DNA of 64,000 nucleotides from assembly GCA_904063045.1 (NCBI GenBank), contig CAJFCJ010000024.1:434001-498000 (forward strand). Direction: 5' to 3'. Position numbers and translations under genes: made by a program. This stretch comes from Dimorphilus gyrociliatus. Lineage: Eukaryota > Annelida > Polychaeta > Dinophilidae. Positions 62,171 through 64,000 of this stretch are shown here, piece by piece (positions within the stretch are counted from its first letter, which is position 1; each line of letters begins with the position of its first letter). The notes under the pieces are model-generated. The model had not been told where the DNA came from. It worked only from the letters and a program-made list of their open reading frames with translations, and searched no databases.

Positions 62171-64000
62171 GTAAGGAACAAATACAATAGATATTTGATT
62201 TTTTTTAACAAACGTTCAATGATTATCATGATAAAGGAACCTTTCAAAAAGGCAGAGATATAAACTTTTTTTAACCGTATCCTAAGAATACTTAATTGTT
62301 AATTGTTTATTTTTCATGAATTTATAGCTATTTTACTTGTATTAGGAATACTTTTATTACGCTATGGAAGTTATATCAGACAGATACTATATACATATTC
62401 AAGCTAAATTTGAAAATGGCTAATATATCACTTAAATTTTTATCTTATTAAGCAGTAATTATAAGTAAAATAACTATGTGGGCGTTATTTTTAGATTCCA
62501 TAGAGCTTTATGTTTTGTAAGAATACAATAAAAACAGGTATATTTCTAATTTAAAGTCTTAAAATAAAATGATAAATTCCATATTATATTAAAAATATAT
62601 GTAATTGATTAATTTTCTTTAATTTTCCTATATAGAATAATATTATTTGGGGTTAAAACAAGTAAAATAAAACTCACCAAAGTTCTCAGTCCTTTATATC
62701 ATCACGTACGTTAAGAATATACGCTAAACTCTACCAAAGGGTGGCGCTTTCTGTAAAATTTTCAGCGGAACATTAGTTAATATCAATCGTGTGGAACAAA
62801 TTTTTTCCTGTTTTTTTTTTTTAGACAGTGTAAAACAATAACGGAACAAGGGGAAGAGATGCATATAATATATCAATAAATAATATACATCCTGTATATA
62901 GAATATATTATATTTTTCTTTTTCGTTCCTGCCTTTTCTGTTATATCTATGGATATGTATTTATAGTCATAGAATAAACTGCATATGTAATATAAGCCGA
63001 TTTTCAAATAAAGATCATATTCATAGAAATAGAATTACAAAAATATGCAGTTTATATAAAGTTTATTTTTATATATAAATATGTATTTATTACATTCACA
63101 GTAAAGAGAGAAAGAATAAATGGACAAGATAATTCATTATCCTCCTTCTATTTCCTTCCCTCTCTTTTCTACTTAAAGCAATGTTTCGTCCTTGAAACTA
63201 CCTTTTTTTTTCTTTTCACCAAGATAATTGACTTCTTTTAGTCAAATAATGAAAATGAATGATTCTGAAATTTTCTTTTTTCTCTTTTTCATTCTATTCA
63301 ATAGATGGCGCATTTTTTGCCGTTTTTTAAAAGTGACTGTAATTGATTCGTAATCCTTCCTATTTGACTCATTTTTTTATTGTTAATTCTACTCCGCTTA
63401 CACTTAATTATTACATCTATTTATAATATTGCATCACTAATCAATTAAATCTTTTATTCGCTTTTTTAAAAGCCTATTTTTAACATATGACGTCTAAGCG
63501 TTACTAACTAAATGAGTGCTCGGTTTTGCGCACTAAGAAAGCAAGTACGTCAGACACTAAATGTGTCATCTTTATCTCTACCCTTGAAATATGAAAAATA
63601 ATCTTGTCAGCTACTAAAGTTAATTAAAGATCTTCAATTTGTGAAATACGAAACAGGTAGATCGAGACTCGTATTGTTTATATTGCTTATATACTCAAAT
63701 TTATTTAATGCATCCTATACACGAAATAAACAATGACAGAGAGAATTATTTCTTAAAAAGAAAAAATGAAAAAAAGCTTCATTTTCTGTTTTTTTTTTCT
63801 ATGTGAATAACATTAATTTTTAAGACGAGGAAATAGGAAAGAAGATCTAAGATTTGAGAAAAAAAAACTTATTAAAGATCTACTTAGTGTTATATATTTA
63901 ATAATGATAGATATTTAAAAATACTTATAATTTTATCCTTGTTCCCATTTTACGCGTAGACTTTAGAAAATATAAATAAAAAATAAATTTGTCCGATCTG
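62171..64000. other. Right-edge non-coding stretch
   Basis: AT-rich, possibly the first intron of the gene starting at 62067. It carries CTCF-like words at 62732-62747 and 63299-63312. No coding stretch recognised. Confidence 0.5.

Overview
This is nuclear DNA of a bilaterian animal with a compact, AT-rich genome. The genes have spliceosomal GT-AG introns, many only 41 to 100 nt long. Intergenic DNA is full of (TA)n, (GA)n and polypyrimidine runs. The gene set (dishevelled, chordin-like, IL-17, meteorin-like, heparan sulfate 3-O-sulfotransferase, peptide GPCR, knottin precursor) fits a lophotrochozoan, perhaps a small annelid. That placement is inference and no species marker was found. Most genes are multi-exon, and I rebuilt them from splice sites, reading phase and homology remembered from family knowledge.

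Layout. 1-5827 (+): 3' two thirds of dishevelled (PDZ, DEP, C-terminal tail), with an extra in-phase exon not known from vertebrate Dvl. 6711-9093 (-): an Ariadne-type RBR protein that lacks RING2. 9927-10482 (+): a CS/p23-fold protein sharing a divergent promoter with it. 11485-12841 (-): CUB-like/LDLa single-pass membrane protein with a PPxY tail. 14114-14594 (+): small basic protein of unknown role. 14857-19387 (-): NAD kinase with two alternative first exons. 19680-20946 (+): SDHC of mitochondrial complex II, with the RNase P RNA gene nested in its second intron. 21781-23812 (+): chordin-like BMP antagonist with two VWC domains.

27182-32541 (-): heparan sulfate 3-O-sulfotransferase split by a 4.5 kb intron. 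36191-38025 (-): phospholipid phosphatase. 38985-40297 (+): one-domain meteorin-like secreted protein. 41325-41921 (+): IL-17 with TATA box and Rel-like site. 42646-45050 (+): beta-1,4-galactosyltransferase that reads on, through symmetric phase-1 exons, into three PAN/apple domains. 46416-47299 (-): MS4A-like four-TM protein. 53653-54801 (+): intronless class A peptide GPCR. 57369-58248 (-): three-exon precursor of a six-cysteine knottin peptide. 62067-62170 (+): first exon of a gene running out of the window.

Many genes act at the cell surface or in signalling (Wnt, BMP, IL-17, heparan sulfate, glycosylation, peptide signalling), but they do not form an operon and show no shared regulation beyond recurrent motifs. 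The most unusual items are the galactosyltransferase-PAN fusion, the RBR protein without its catalytic RING, the nested RNase P RNA, the single-domain meteorin, the new dishevelled exon and the knottin peptide.
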